64,000 bases of DNA, from the NCBI GenBank assembly GCA_963780755.1, contig CAWACX010000001.1, positions 1 to 64,000 on the forward strand, given 5' to 3'. Each line of letters opens with the position of its first letter. The stretch's first letter is position 1. This DNA is from JALYNX01 sp963780755. Lineage in GTDB: Bacteria > Actinomycetota > Acidimicrobiia > Spongiisociales > ZC4RG35. Under the pieces are notes generated by a model. That model ran no database searches and was not told the origin of the DNA. It saw nothing but the letters and a program-made list of their open reading frames with translations. Of this stretch, positions 35,764-44,502 are shown piece by piece. Made by a program: the position numbers and the translations under genes.

Positions 35764-36256
35764 GTGGAAGGACAGCCCTTCTTCACCTCGATCGCCGGCC
35801 TCTCGATCAGCCTGGCCGGGTTCGGAGCGGTCATCGCCTGGCTTCGCGACGATCCTTCGGGTTGGGACCCGGTCAACCTGTGGCGGGTCAAGACCATCGT
35901 CCGTCATGCATTGACCATCGCGTTCTTGTGCCTCTCTCTGGTGCCGATCCACACCTTCACCCAGGATGACGCCCTGACGATCAGGATCGCCTCGGCGACT
36001 CATCGTCCTCTTCGAGCTCTCCGACATGTGGCGTCTTCGTCGGCGCGACCCCTCGGTGTGGGATCCGGTGTCGTTGCGTGTCTTCGTGGCGACGACCGGG
36101 GGGCTGGCCCTGATCGGGATCGTCAATATCGCCTTGGCCAGCCTGGGAGTCCTTCAGGCGCTGGTGCTAATCCTCCTGACCTCCCCGGCCGGGATCTTCT
36201 CCAACTTCATGCGAGAGATGGGTGGTCGGTCGGCGGTGACGGATGCAGGGGAGTGA
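35764..36256 (+). CDS. Small polytopic membrane protein (frameshift near 35998)
   Basis: About 163 residues after correction. It begins MEGQPFFTSIAGLSISLAGF and has four hydrophobic segments, two on each side of the break. The repeat DDPSGWDPVNLWRVKTIV in the first half is mirrored by RDPSVWDPVSLRVFVATTG in the second, so the protein looks like an internal duplication of a two-helix unit. The halves join if one base near 35998 is removed (ASA then LIVLFELSDMWRL). No family is recognised. Confidence 0.6.
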
Positions 36257-36431
36257 CCGGTTAGAGCTAGTCCCGTTGCCTTCGGTCCTACAGGCCTTGA
36301 CCATCTTCACTGGAACGAAGTGGCGACTCCAATCGAGCCCGAAGGCCGCATCGTGGTTCTCTTGCCTGCTCAAGCTGGTCTTCGAATGTTTGCTTCAGAG
36401 TCCCCGTCTTCGCCGACCCCGTAGGTCGGCC

Positions 36432-36933
36432 TCAGCGTTGCGTCGAATCCTCTCGAACTCCAACTCGGTCGATCAACTCGCTCCTTCGAGGACGGCATCG
36501 TGTCGAGAGTAAGTCTCCGTGGACTTCCATGCCTGCTTCATTCCAATCCGCGGTGATCAGAATCGCACAGCCAGGGTCGATTCTGCCATGGTGAACCCCT
36601 CGAACTCCGAGTCTGCCTCTGTCAGACCCGGTGCGAGAGACGCCATGAGGTCGATCGTAGTCTCGGCTCGGAGGCAATGGCATTCTCCTCGGATCGAGTG
36701 AACTCCGAAGCTGGGGCAGCGGGAGCCGGGACAGTGGGAGCCGGTGCTTCAGACTCGATTGCGCTGTCGTTTAGCCCCGAGGAAGTTGTCTCAAGGCTGG
36801 CCTCCGGGCTACCGCCCCCGGCGTTGGCAATCCCGATCAGGACTACAGCAGCCATCGCGTAGACCCACCACCGCTTGTAGAGGGGCTTGCGTGCTTTCTC
36901 TTCCACCACGGGAGGAGTGATTGTGTCGGTCAT
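36432..36933 (-). pseudogene. Degenerate small membrane protein gene
   Basis: The intact first part (ATG at 36933, ending in a stop at 36622) encodes MTDTITPPVVEEKARKPLYK, one membrane helix (VYAMAAVVLIGIANAGGG) and a Pro/Ala linker leading to SEFTRSEENAIAS. Plausible continuation is found in a second frame (ETTIDLMASLAPGLTEADSE) and then a third (ILITADWNEAGMEVHGDLL), ending at 36432; two lost bases would connect them. The layout of one membrane helix, a linker and a helical external domain resembles Ltp-like lipoprotein families, but the match is weak. AAAGGG precedes the ATG. Treat the part after 36680 as unreliable. Confidence 0.45.
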
Positions 36934-37215
36934 TAGTGACCCTTTCTGCCCCTGATTCGGGCGCGTTTGTCTTTCGAACGAACGGCGATGGATCGCGGCG
37001 GTTGGAGGCTGTTCGGAACTCAACCGGAGTCCCGGCACGGTCTAAGCCGCCATCGAAGGGGGGTGGCTGGGAAACCAGCCGTCGCAATTGTCCACGATTC
37101 GACGCTGTTACTTGCCCGACCGGCGTCGGGCCAACGACTCATCGGTCGCCGGGCCCGAGGTGCGCCGATGTGCCATCGCCTCAGCGACGCGCCAAGCCCG
37201 GCCGCGGCATTCCAG

Positions 37216-37221
37216 TACGGT
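37216..37221 (+). promoter_or_regulatory. Leaderless -10 element TACGGT
   Basis: TACGGT ends seven bases before the ATG at 37229. Confidence 0.5.
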
Positions 37222-37228
37222 GCGGAGG

Positions 37229-38242
37229 ATGGTGCGGCTCGATCTGACGCGGTCTCAGATCCTCGCCTTCCGACGACGAGTGGGAGCACTCGATGAGCGT
37301 TTGCCCCGCGGCCGGCGGTCGCTCCGCCAGGCCGCGTGGGCCGGACTGCAGGACAGCATGCCGCGCGCCGCGCTGCTCTCGATCCACGCTCGGGTCAAGG
37401 GGACCGAGCCCACTTCGTGGGAGGACTCCTCCCTGGTTCAGCTCTGGGGTCCCCGGTTCAGCGCCTATGTGGTCGCGGAGCGAGATCTCGCCGTGTTCAC
37501 GCTGGGGAGGCTGCCCGACGACGAAGACGATCGACGGTATGCCGAGGACCGTGCCGCCCGCCTCCATGCGCTCCTTGACGGAGACCGGATGACCTATGGC
37601 GAGGCGGGGAGGGCTCTCGGTGTCCAACCCAACAGCCTCCGGTATGCCGCTCCCACCGGCACGATCCTGATGCGCTGGGACGGCGCCCGACAGCCAGTGA
37701 TCTGGACGGTGCCGCCCCCGGAGGTCGACCCGCATGCTGCCCGTCTCGAACTGGCACGGCGTTACCTGCACGTCTTCGGCCCGGCCGACCCCGAATCGTT
37801 CGCCGGGTGGGCCGGGATCGCCCCAAAGCGGGGGATCGCCGCCTTCGACGCCCTCCGCAGGTCGCTGACCCCGGTGCGTACGCCGATCGGAGAGGGTTGG
37901 ATCCTCACTCGTGATGAGTCGGCGTTCCGCGCAGCTCCGGCGCCGGCGGCGCCGGCGCGCCTCCTACCGAGCGGTGATTCCTACTACCTGCTCCAGGGCG
38001 CCGATCGAGATCTCCTGGTCGCAGATGCCGATCGTCGTCGCGCCCTGTGGACCTCACGGGTCTGGCCGGGAGCGGTCCTGGTCGCGGGCGAGATCGTTGG
38101 GACCTGGCGACGTTCCCAGGACCTGGTGACGATCCAGGCCTGGCGCCGCCTCTCCCGGGCCGCACGCGATGCTGTCGAGGCGGAAGCGGCCTCATTGCCC
38201 CTGCCCGGTATCAAGAGGCAAGTCGGCGTCCGCTGGGGATGA
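37229..38242 (+). CDS. Winged-helix DNA-binding protein (HTH_42/AlkZ-like)
   Basis: A 337-residue protein of the winged-helix superfamily that includes the AlkZ/YcaQ DNA glycosylases. It opens with MVRLDLTRSQILAFRRRVGA, and has AGLQDSMPRAALLSIHARVK, VQLWGPRFSAYVVAERDLAV, ARRYLHVFGPADPESFAGWA and a C-terminal beta-rich part, the arrangement seen in family members. Some homologues unhook DNA crosslinks; whether this one is an enzyme is not clear. The ATG at 37229 was selected because TACGGT lies seven bases before it; the reading frame is open further upstream without support. Confidence 0.75.
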   Translation: MVRLDLTRSQILAFRRRVGALDERLPRGRRSLRQAAWAGLQDSMPRAALLSIHARVKGTEPTSWEDSSLVQLWGPRFSAYVVAERDLAVFTLGRLPDDEDDRRYAEDRAARLHALLDGDRMTYGEAGRALGVQPNSLRYAAPTGTILMRWDGARQPVIWTVPPPEVDPHAARLELARRYLHVFGPADPESFAGWAGIAPKRGIAAFDALRRSLTPVRTPIGEGWILTRDESAFRAAPAPAAPARLLPSGDSYYLLQGADRDLLVADADRRRALWTSRVWPGAVLVAGEIVGTWRRSQDLVTIQAWRRLSRAARDAVEAEAASLPLPGIKRQVGVRWG

Positions 38243-38274
38243 CTGGGCTCGAAGTTGTGACTCGGGGGCCCGGT

Positions 38275-38280
38275 TACCCT
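38275..38280 (+). promoter_or_regulatory. Candidate -10 element TACCCT
   Basis: TACCCT ends eight bases before the ATG at 38289, matching the arrangement at the paralogous gene at 2371. Confidence 0.45.
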
Positions 38281-38288
38281 GCGTGGCA

Positions 38289-38609
38289 ATGGACCAGGAT
38301 CGGAAGTCGTTCAGCGTCAGGGATATCTGGAGACTCGCCCTCGCCATCCTCGGCGTCGTCGCAATAATCCAGGAGCTCCGCAAGCCGCGGGAAGAGAGAA
38401 CGTGGCACGGAAAGGTCGCCGACATCGTGCCCTACGACTTCCGCATGCCGACAGCGGAGCGATTTCGGAGCACCTACTGGAACCCGGAGGGACCGATCAT
38501 CGCCGGCAAGGTGTTCGGTGTCGGCTGGGCGCCCAACTTCGGGGCGCTGACAAGGATCGGGGGCAAGGCGCCGGTCGAGGCAGATTCCCAGCAACCGCCT
38601 GCTCAGTGA
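38289..38609 (+). CDS. DUF5808-like protein, paralogue of the 2371 gene
   Basis: A 106-residue protein starting MDQDRKSFSVRDIWRLALAI with a single hydrophobic segment, then ERTWHGKVADIVPYDFRMP and the signature STYWNPEGPIIAGKVFGVGW. It is closely similar to the 2371-2703 product over its whole length, apart from the C-terminal tails. A stretch of about 30 bases encoding GKVFGVGWAPN is identical in DNA, suggesting a recent duplication or conversion between copies 36 kb apart. Function unknown. Confidence 0.7.
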   Translation: MDQDRKSFSVRDIWRLALAILGVVAIIQELRKPREERTWHGKVADIVPYDFRMPTAERFRSTYWNPEGPIIAGKVFGVGWAPNFGALTRIGGKAPVEADSQQPPAQ

Positions 38610-38661
38610 TCGGGATCCGGCCCGAGCACGGCCCGCGGGCATCGATCGGCGGACTCGCCTG

Positions 38662-39063
38662 ATGCCACCAACGCCGTCGCCCGAGATCGAGTCGGTGGCC
38701 CGGCGGGTGCTGGTGGCATGGAAAGAGAACGACATGGCCGCCATGGCCAACCTGATGTCGGCAGACCCCAATCTCCGTGTCATCGGCTTCGCCCAGGATG
38801 AATGGTGGGCCGGCCTGAGGAGTTCCTGACAATTCGGGAGCCCGGGCGGCGAGTCCTGGTCGACATCGAGTTCGAGGTGGACGCATTCGAAGACGGTGAA
38901 TCGGGTGGGGCAGCCATTCGATCGGATCGTCACCTCGGGGACGAAGACTCCATTGCGACACATCGGTGTCTTCAGGCTCGAGGTTGCGACCTGGAAGGTG
39001 ATCCTGTGGCACAACTCGGTCGCGGTCCCTAACAGCCAGGTCTTCGGTATCGAGCTGACTTGA
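38662..39063 (+). pseudogene. SnoaL/NTF2-like protein remnant (two frameshifts)
   Basis: Three consecutive frames give one plausible protein of about 133 residues: PSPEIESVARRVLVAWKEND and FAQDEWWAGL in the first, FLTIREPGRRVLVDIEFEVD in the second, and PLRHIGVFRLEVATWKVILW ending VAVPNSQVFGIELT in the third. The first shift (near 38817) looks like a lost G, the second (near 38901) like an extra T. The pattern of a helix pair followed by a curved sheet matches the SnoaL-like/NTF2 fold. Such domains occur alone or near cyclases. Either an indel-affected gene or a real pseudogene. Confidence 0.55.
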
Positions 39064-39129
39064 TCGTCGCGCTCAAAGGGCTCTCCGCACACCCATCAAA
39101 TCGTCCCGGTGGAGTGGGACTGAGGTCGA

Positions 39130-39780
39130 CTACCGACTCAACTGCCCGGGGGTGAGGAGGCCGGTTTCGAAGGCGGCACCGACGGCGCCGGCGCGGTCGT
39201 TGACCCCGAGCTTGGTGTAGATGTGGAGAAGATGGGTCTTCACCGTCGCCTCGCTGATGAAGAGACTCTCGGCGATCTCCTTGTTGGTCGATCCTGCCGC
39301 CACCAGTCGCAACACCTCGAGCTCACGCTGGCTGACCGCCTCTTTGCCCGACCCTCGCACCTGACTGAGCAGGCGGGCGCCGATGCTGGGGGAGAGGACC
39401 GCCTCTCCCTCTGCCGCCGCGACGACCGCCCGCAACAGCTCCTCACGTGGGGCGTCCTTGAGCAGGAAGCCGGTGGCGCCGGCCTCGATGGCGGGGAGGA
39501 CGTCGGTGTCGGTGTCGAACGTGGTCAGCACCAGCACCCGCGCCTCTACCCCCCTTTCGATGAGTTCCTTGATCGCGCCCACCCCGCTCATCTCGGGCAT
39601 CCGGAGGTCCATCAGAATCACATCGGGCTCCAGCGTCAGGGCTCGATCGACGGCGTCCCGGCCGTTCTTGGCCTCACCCACCACCTCGAATCCGTCCTCG
39701 TTGGCGAACATGCCCCGCAGACCATCGCGCACCACGGGGTGGTCGTCCACGATCAGGACCCGGATCGGCGATTCAGCCAC
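39130..39780 (-). CDS. NarL/LuxR-type response regulator
   Basis: A 216-residue DNA-binding response regulator. The receiver domain (about 1-125) has acidic VLIVDDHPVVRDGLRG and the phospho-acceptor aspartate in DVILMDLRMPEMSG, with the later VLVLTTFDTDTDVL and FLLKDAPREEL. The LuxR-type HTH (about 150-210) is SQRELEVLRLVAAGSTNKEI, SLFISEATVKTHLLHIYTKL. Its start overlaps the histidine kinase stop by 8 bases. The gene is last in a four-gene minus-strand unit with an ABC exporter, so it probably controls that exporter. Confidence 0.92.
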   Translation of the reverse strand: MAESPIRVLIVDDHPVVRDGLRGMFANEDGFEVVGEAKNGRDAVDRALTLEPDVILMDLRMPEMSGVGAIKELIERGVEARVLVLTTFDTDTDVLPAIEAGATGFLLKDAPREELLRAVVAAAEGEAVLSPSIGARLLSQVRGSGKEAVSQRELEVLRLVAAGSTNKEIAESLFISEATVKTHLLHIYTKLGVNDRAGAVGAAFETGLLTPGQLSR

Positions 39781-41038
39781 TGCCCTGGTCCACCGTTATC
39801 GCGGGTAGAAACGCGGAGACCGCGGTCCCCGCTCCCGGCTCGGACTCGACTTCCAGGGTCCCGGAGAGCCCTTCGACCCGTTGTCGCATCGCGGTGAGGC
39901 CGAACCCAGAGCCCGATGCGCTGCCATTTGCCATGGCGGCCGGATCGAGGCCGATCCCGTCGTCCCGCACGTCGATCGACACGATGTCGCCCATGTAGGA
40001 AAGGGTGACGCCCACCCGGGTGGCGCCGGCGTGTTTCGCCACATTGGCCAGGGCTTCCTGGGTGACCCGGAGCACGGTGACCTCTACCTCGGGATGGAGC
40101 CGGCGGGTGGTGCCGGTCGTGGTGAGTTCGGCGGGCACATGATGTAACGACGACCAGCGGGCGGTCACCTCCTGAAGAGCGGCAGGCAGTGCTCGCTCCT
40201 CGAGGGCGGTCGGGAGCAGATCGCGCATCGCTCGCCTCGCTTCGCCGAGGCTGTCTCGGGCCAGGTGCAGGGCATTGTCGATGCGTCTCTGCAGCTCAAC
40301 GTCATCACCGCGTGCCTGACCGGCCGCTTCGAGCTGGGTGATGACACCGGTCAATCCCTGAGCGATGGTGTCGTGGATCTCCCGCGCCAACCGCTGCCGC
40401 TCCTCGTCCACCGCCGTTTCGCGGGCCTGCTCGAGAAGCCGGGCCTGAAGTGCGGCGTTCTCGTCGATGACCTTCTTCAACTCGCCGATCGCCACCCGTC
40501 TCTGCTCGCTCAGGTCCCAAATCTTCTCCCCGCCGATGATCCCGAAGCCGATGGCCGTGGTCTGGATGACGACGATGATCGAGAACGACACCCAGGCCTC
40601 GGTGCCGCCGTCGGGGTAGACGATCCTGGAGTTGATCACCAGCGAGTTCAGGAGAACCGCGACGAAGGCGACCGGGGCGGGCTTGAGGAGAAAGGCGTGG
40701 ATGAACCCGGTGATCACGAAGGGGAAGAACCCGGGCCGGTAATACATCATCAGTGCCCCGATGACGATCAGCCCGGCTATGTAGACACGCATCCACCTCT
40801 GGTCCTCGCGGCGTGGGCCGGCCCTCGTGTACATGAAGAGCACCCAGCCCGCGGCCAGCGCCGCCAGCCCCAGGGTGAGCGGCAGGCGCGATGGATCGCC
40901 GATGGCATTGAGCACCTCGAGGACCAGACCGACCAGCAGCGTGGCCCAAGGGGCCCACTCCAGGACCATGTCGAACGGCGTTTCCCAGGCGCCGCTCTCC
41001 TCGAGCAGCCCCGTCGACGGATCGGGCTCTACTCCCAT
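39773..41038 (-). CDS. Sensor histidine kinase (HisKA_3 type)
   Basis: A 421-residue sensor kinase. The N-terminal 190 residues contain about five or six hydrophobic segments (WATLLVGLVLEVLNAIGD, LGLAALAAGWVLFMYTRAG, VYIAGLIVIGALMMYYRPGF) with short loops, the layout of kinases sensing within the membrane. A coiled coil leads to the phospho-acceptor histidine in RLAREIHDTIAQGLTGVI. The ATPase domain has NVAKHAGATRVGVTLSYM (N box) and IDVRDDGIGLDP (G1). It overlaps the ABC permease gene upstream and the response regulator gene downstream, and presumably senses the exporter's substrate or membrane stress. Confidence 0.92.
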   Translation of the reverse strand: MGVEPDPSTGLLEESGAWETPFDMVLEWAPWATLLVGLVLEVLNAIGDPSRLPLTLGLAALAAGWVLFMYTRAGPRREDQRWMRVYIAGLIVIGALMMYYRPGFFPFVITGFIHAFLLKPAPVAFVAVLLNSLVINSRIVYPDGGTEAWVSFSIIVVIQTTAIGFGIIGGEKIWDLSEQRRVAIGELKKVIDENAALQARLLEQARETAVDEERQRLAREIHDTIAQGLTGVITQLEAAGQARGDDVELQRRIDNALHLARDSLGEARRAMRDLLPTALEERALPAALQEVTARWSSLHHVPAELTTTGTTRRLHPEVEVTVLRVTQEALANVAKHAGATRVGVTLSYMGDIVSIDVRDDGIGLDPAAMANGSASGSGFGLTAMRQRVEGLSGTLEVESEPGAGTAVSAFLPAITVDQGSG

Positions 41039-41781
41039 CGGAAGAAGACGGTGGCAAGGAGACCGAAGCCCAGGGCGTATGCGGCCATCACCAGGAGACT
41101 AGAAGCCGGGGGTGCCTGGCCCAGCCAGGTGGCCTGCAGGGCCTCGACTCCGGCACCGGCCGGGGTGAGGTCGCTCAGCCGGCGCAGCCCCTCGGGCATC
41201 ACGTCCCTTGGGAAGTAGACCCCGGCGAAGAACAGCATCGGGAAGTAGATCGCCATCCCGATTCCCTGGGCAGCCGATGCACTCGGCGCCACTGCCCCGA
41301 TGAACAGGCCCATCGAGAGCATCGAAGCCGCCGTGAGTAGGAAGGAGAAGACAAAGCCGCCCGGGTTGCCCGGTACCGGGATGTCGAAGACCAGGTTGGC
41401 GACGGCCAAACCCAGTACGCCCGCCACACAGGCCACCGCGACCTGCAACGAGAGTTGGGCGCCGACCAGCCTTCTCGGCCCCACCGGGGTGGTCGACAGC
41501 CGCCGGAGAAGCCCCATCTCCCGATAACCGGCGAGGACAGGTGGGAAAGTCGCGAAGGCGACGGTGGCCAGGGCCACCAGCAGGACTATCGGCGCATAGA
41601 GATCGACGAGGCGGTAGCCACCGAGATCGGCGCTGGGCTCCTGTCCTCCGGGGAAGGCGAACCCGAGCACCAACAGCAGCACGGCGGGGAAGGCAAGGGC
41701 CCAGAACACGGCCATCGGTTCCCGGGAGAACAGCTTCGCTTCGACTGCGGTCATCTTTGTGTAAGCAGACATCTCGGTCAT
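41029..41781 (-). CDS. ABC-2 type transporter permease
   Basis: A 250-residue membrane permease with six hydrophobic segments (VFWALAFPAVLLLVLGFAFP, LYAPIVLLVALATVAFATFP, VAVACVAGVLGLAVANLVF, and others). The conserved loop GYREMGLLRRLSTTPVGPRR, between helices two and three, is typical of drug or antibiotic exporters of the DrrB type. Its start overlaps the ATPase gene by 4 bases, and its end overlaps the kinase gene by 10. Works with the upstream ATPase; the cargo is unknown. Confidence 0.92.
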   Translation of the reverse strand: MTEMSAYTKMTAVEAKLFSREPMAVFWALAFPAVLLLVLGFAFPGGQEPSADLGGYRLVDLYAPIVLLVALATVAFATFPPVLAGYREMGLLRRLSTTPVGPRRLVGAQLSLQVAVACVAGVLGLAVANLVFDIPVPGNPGGFVFSFLLTAASMLSMGLFIGAVAPSASAAQGIGMAIYFPMLFFAGVYFPRDVMPEGLRRLSDLTPAGAGVEALQATWLGQAPPASSLLVMAAYALGFGLLATVFFRWE

Positions 41782-42701
41782 ACCTCCTCGGTGTCGGTCT
41801 GGATGGAACGGCCGGTGAGCGCCAGGAAGGCGTCGTCGAGGGTCGCCTGCTCCACCCGGAGCTCCTGGGCTACCACCTGGTTGTTGACCAGCGCGGTGGT
41901 GACGGCGTGAAGCACATTGCCCACGCCTTTGACCTCAATCTGGTCGCCCTGATGAGTCACCCCGGTGACCTCGGGCAGTCCGGCAAAGACCGAATCGTCC
42001 ATGGGCCGGGAAGGCCGAAACCGGATCACCTGCTCGTTGTCCGTCGAGGCGATGAGGCCGGTGGGGGTGTCCAGCGCCACCAGTCTCCCCGAGTCGATGA
42101 GGGCCACCCGATCGGCGAGACGTTCCGCTTCCTCCATGAAATGAGTGACCAATATCACCGTGACCCCTCGCTCCCGGAGCTGTTCCACCATTGCCCAGGT
42201 GTCACGACGGGCCTGAGGATCGAGGCCGGTGGTCAACTCGTCGAGGATCACCACCTCGGGGTTGCCGACCAGGGCCAGTGCGATCGATACGCGCTGCTTC
42301 TGGCCGCCGGACAGCTTGCCGAACCGGGTGTCCGCCTTGTCGGTGAGGTCGAGTTGCTCGAGCAGGGCTTCCCAGGGGAGTGGGCTCTCATAGAACGACG
42401 CGTAGAGGTCGAGTGCCTCTCCAACCTTGATCCTGTCGGGCATCCTGCTCTCCTGGAGCTGGACGCCGAGACGGCGACGGACTTCTTCCTGATCATGCAC
42501 CGGATCGAGTCCCAGGACCCGGATCGTCCCGCCGTCCGGGCGACGCAACCCGGCGATTGATTCGACTGTGGTGGTCTTGCCGGCGCCGTTGGGCCCCAGG
42601 ATCCCGAAGATCTCGCCCTTCTCGACGGAGAAGCTGATCTTGTCCATGGCCTGGACGTCGCCATATCGCTTGGTCAGATTCTCGATTTCGATCGCGGGCA
42701 T
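41778..42701 (-). CDS. ABC transporter ATP-binding protein (DrrA-like)
   Basis: A 307-residue ATPase that energises the ABC-2 permease encoded next. Motifs in order: Walker A GPNGAGKTTT, signature LSGGQKQRVS, Walker B VVILDELTTGLD and switch histidine in LVTHFMEEAE. In Walker B the usual glutamate is present after the aspartate (LDE). The C-terminal 80 residues form the extension found in drug exporter ATPases. GAGGAG precedes the ATG. First gene of the unit 42701-39130, where all neighbours overlap; this gives tight coupling of exporter and its regulators. Confidence 0.93.
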   Translation of the reverse strand: MPAIEIENLTKRYGDVQAMDKISFSVEKGEIFGILGPNGAGKTTTVESIAGLRRPDGGTIRVLGLDPVHDQEEVRRRLGVQLQESRMPDRIKVGEALDLYASFYESPLPWEALLEQLDLTDKADTRFGKLSGGQKQRVSIALALVGNPEVVILDELTTGLDPQARRDTWAMVEQLRERGVTVILVTHFMEEAERLADRVALIDSGRLVALDTPTGLIASTDNEQVIRFRPSRPMDDSVFAGLPEVTGVTHQGDQIEVKGVGNVLHAVTTALVNNQVVAQELRVEQATLDDAFLALTGRSIQTDTEEV

Positions 42702-42840
42702 GGCCGCTCCTCGCTGTTGGTGGTCATGTCACGACTATGCGAGAAGCCAGCGCTCAGCGCATCGGCCTGCCGGGGATAGTTCGAGGCCCGAACGGTCGAT
42801 CCCCCGGGTCAGTCGAACGGCTGATCCTCGTCCGCCTCGT

Positions 42841-42885
42841 AATTGGGACGACAAGCGTCGCTGAGGCGACTTTTTCGTCTCAATT
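42841..42885 (+). promoter_or_regulatory. Nested hairpin in the leader of the amidase gene
   Basis: The outer stem pairs AATTGGGACGA (42841-42851) with TCGTCTCAATT (42875-42885) through one G-T pair. Inside, GTCGC (42857-42861) pairs with GCGAC (42866-42870) and is followed by TTTTT. The inner hairpin plus T-run resembles an intrinsic terminator, while the outer stem would compete with it, so an attenuator-like or cis-regulatory role is possible. It lies 40 bases before the amidase ATG. Confidence 0.5.
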
Positions 42886-42924
42886 TTGGGAGGAGTAGCT
42901 TCCTCGCCTTCCTCGAGGATCCGG

Positions 42925-43884
42925 ATGAAGCTCACCTGGCTGGCCGAAGAGTTCCGCAGTGCCGGGCTTCGCGTCGTCGAGGAGCCAGGCTGGGAGGACC
43001 GCGGCAAGTCATGGGTCAGGGGACGGCCGATCGGCGCTCTGCAGCACCACACCGCGGCACCGGTGCCGTACCCGGTCCGCAGCCTCTATCTGCCGGTACG
43101 GATCAAGTGCAACTTCAACGTGAAAGGCGACGGCACCGTCCACGTGATTGCCGCCGGCTCGTGCAACTACTCGACCGGGGAGGGATCGTCGACCGTTCGC
43201 AAGGAGACCTCGAAAGGGGTCGCCCCCACGGGCACTGCAAAGGCGCGTGGACTCCCCAACGACGCCGGTGGCAACGCCTGGTACCTGACAAATGAGACCG
43301 ACCACCTCGGGGATGGCAGCCCAATCCCGAAAGCGCAGTATGAGGCGGTGCTCGGATGTTGGATCGTCATCTTCGATCGAATGGGTTGGACGGCGGAGCG
43401 GTTGATCTCCCATGGTGAATGGACCGACCGCAAGACCGATCCGCGATGGAATGACAAGAACAGCCACCAGAACCTCGAAGACCTGAGAGCGGACCTGAGA
43501 TCCGCCCTGGGCGGGGAGACGACCCGGCTGATGACAGCGATGACAGCGCCCGCGCCAGAGGAGGATGACGACACGATGCTCCCGCTCCATTTCAATGATG
43601 GTTTCAGCGAGCCGACCGGCAAAGGAAGAACCCGGAAACGAGAAGACGTGAAGCTCCTCCAGGCCCTGCTCGGGATGTCGGACGACGATATCGACGGCAA
43701 ATATGGCGATGAGGTGGCAGGTCGCGTGAAAGCGATCTGCGGTGGGGACGGCAAGGTGGTGGACGGTCAGTGCTACATCAAGATCCAGGAGAGCTATCTG
43801 ATGTCATTTCTCCGAGACACCGGGAACGGGCTCACCGAGGATGAGGCGAACACCATCTACTCCCGTAAGAACCACACCCACTGA
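42925..43884 (+). CDS. N-acetylmuramoyl-L-alanine amidase-like protein
   Basis: A 319-residue protein with an amidase_2/PGRP-type domain in residues about 15-200: the zinc-ligand histidines are in IGALQHHTAAP and ERLISHGEWTDRKTDPRWN, with KTDP matching the catalytic region of this family. Residues 200-319 (KREDVKLLQALLGMSDDDID and GDEVAGRVKAICGG) look like a peptidoglycan-binding or phage-tail-like module. No signal peptide is visible, similar to phage endolysins, but no other phage genes flank it. GAGGA lies five bases before the ATG, downstream of a structured leader. Confidence 0.8.
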   Translation: MKLTWLAEEFRSAGLRVVEEPGWEDRGKSWVRGRPIGALQHHTAAPVPYPVRSLYLPVRIKCNFNVKGDGTVHVIAAGSCNYSTGEGSSTVRKETSKGVAPTGTAKARGLPNDAGGNAWYLTNETDHLGDGSPIPKAQYEAVLGCWIVIFDRMGWTAERLISHGEWTDRKTDPRWNDKNSHQNLEDLRADLRSALGGETTRLMTAMTAPAPEEDDDTMLPLHFNDGFSEPTGKGRTRKREDVKLLQALLGMSDDDIDGKYGDEVAGRVKAICGGDGKVVDGQCYIKIQESYLMSFLRDTGNGLTEDEANTIYSRKNHTH

Positions 43885-44080
43885 GCGTGAGGGCTGCGCT
43901 TCTTCAGACTCCGGCGTAGTCCTTGTCGCCCGCAATCTGGGGAGCTTGACCCGAAGCCTGGGTGCGCCCTGATCCAAGATGGGTATCCCTCCCGATGTGC
44001 CTTTTCCGGCCCCGCCATACCTTCGCCATGTGACAGGCGGAACGGCGCTCACCGAGCGCCTCGAGCATGGAGGCAGGAAA

Positions 44081-44488
44081 ATGACAGTTGCAATTCAACG
44101 ACAGCCCCGATTCCACAGGGTGCTTATCGTCGTCGGTCTCATCGCCCTCGTGGCATGGCTCGCCGTGGCCATGACCCAGATGGTGGAGCCCGAGAGGGCA
44201 AGTGGAGACCCGGCGCCGGCGCAGACCAGCAGGCAGGCCGGGCCCGGGAACGTCTCTCCGGCGATTCAGGACGGATATCTGACCCCGCAAGCGATTCTCA
44301 GCGCGCAGGCAGCCCGGGAAGCCGAGCTGCGTCTGCAGGACGGCTATCTCCCGTCGGCGGCGGTCGTCCGATCAGGCTGGGGTGGCGATTCCTCGCGGTG
44401 CAGGACGGGTATCTCCCGCCCGCCGGTTGGACTGGGAGCGCCGAAGGATCTGAGGGAGCCGACCACTCCCCGGTTCGGCCGCCAGTAG
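44081..44488 (+). CDS. Membrane-anchored protein with QDGYL repeats (probable frameshift near 44393)
   Basis: A 135-residue protein in the annotated frame. A single membrane helix follows a basic N-terminus (VLIVVGLIALVAWLAVAMTQ). The outer part carries QDGYLTPQAI and QDGYLPSAAV about 30 residues apart; a third copy, QDGYLPPAG, is encoded just downstream in another frame (about 44400-44430), which suggests one lost base near 44393 and possibly a compensating change later. GGAGG lies seven bases before the ATG and a strong hairpin follows the stop, so 44488 is probably the genuine end. Family not recognised. Confidence 0.6.
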   Translation: MTVAIQRQPRFHRVLIVVGLIALVAWLAVAMTQMVEPERASGDPAPAQTSRQAGPGNVSPAIQDGYLTPQAILSAQAAREAELRLQDGYLPSAAVVRSGWGGDSSRCRTGISRPPVGLGAPKDLREPTTPRFGRQ

Positions 44489-44502
44489 TCAGGATCACCT
44501 TC

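Noticed and set aside
42925..43884. Amidase as a marker of a prophage
   Set aside because: No capsid, tail, integrase or terminase genes flank it; a lone lysozyme-like gene with no phage context is not sufficient.
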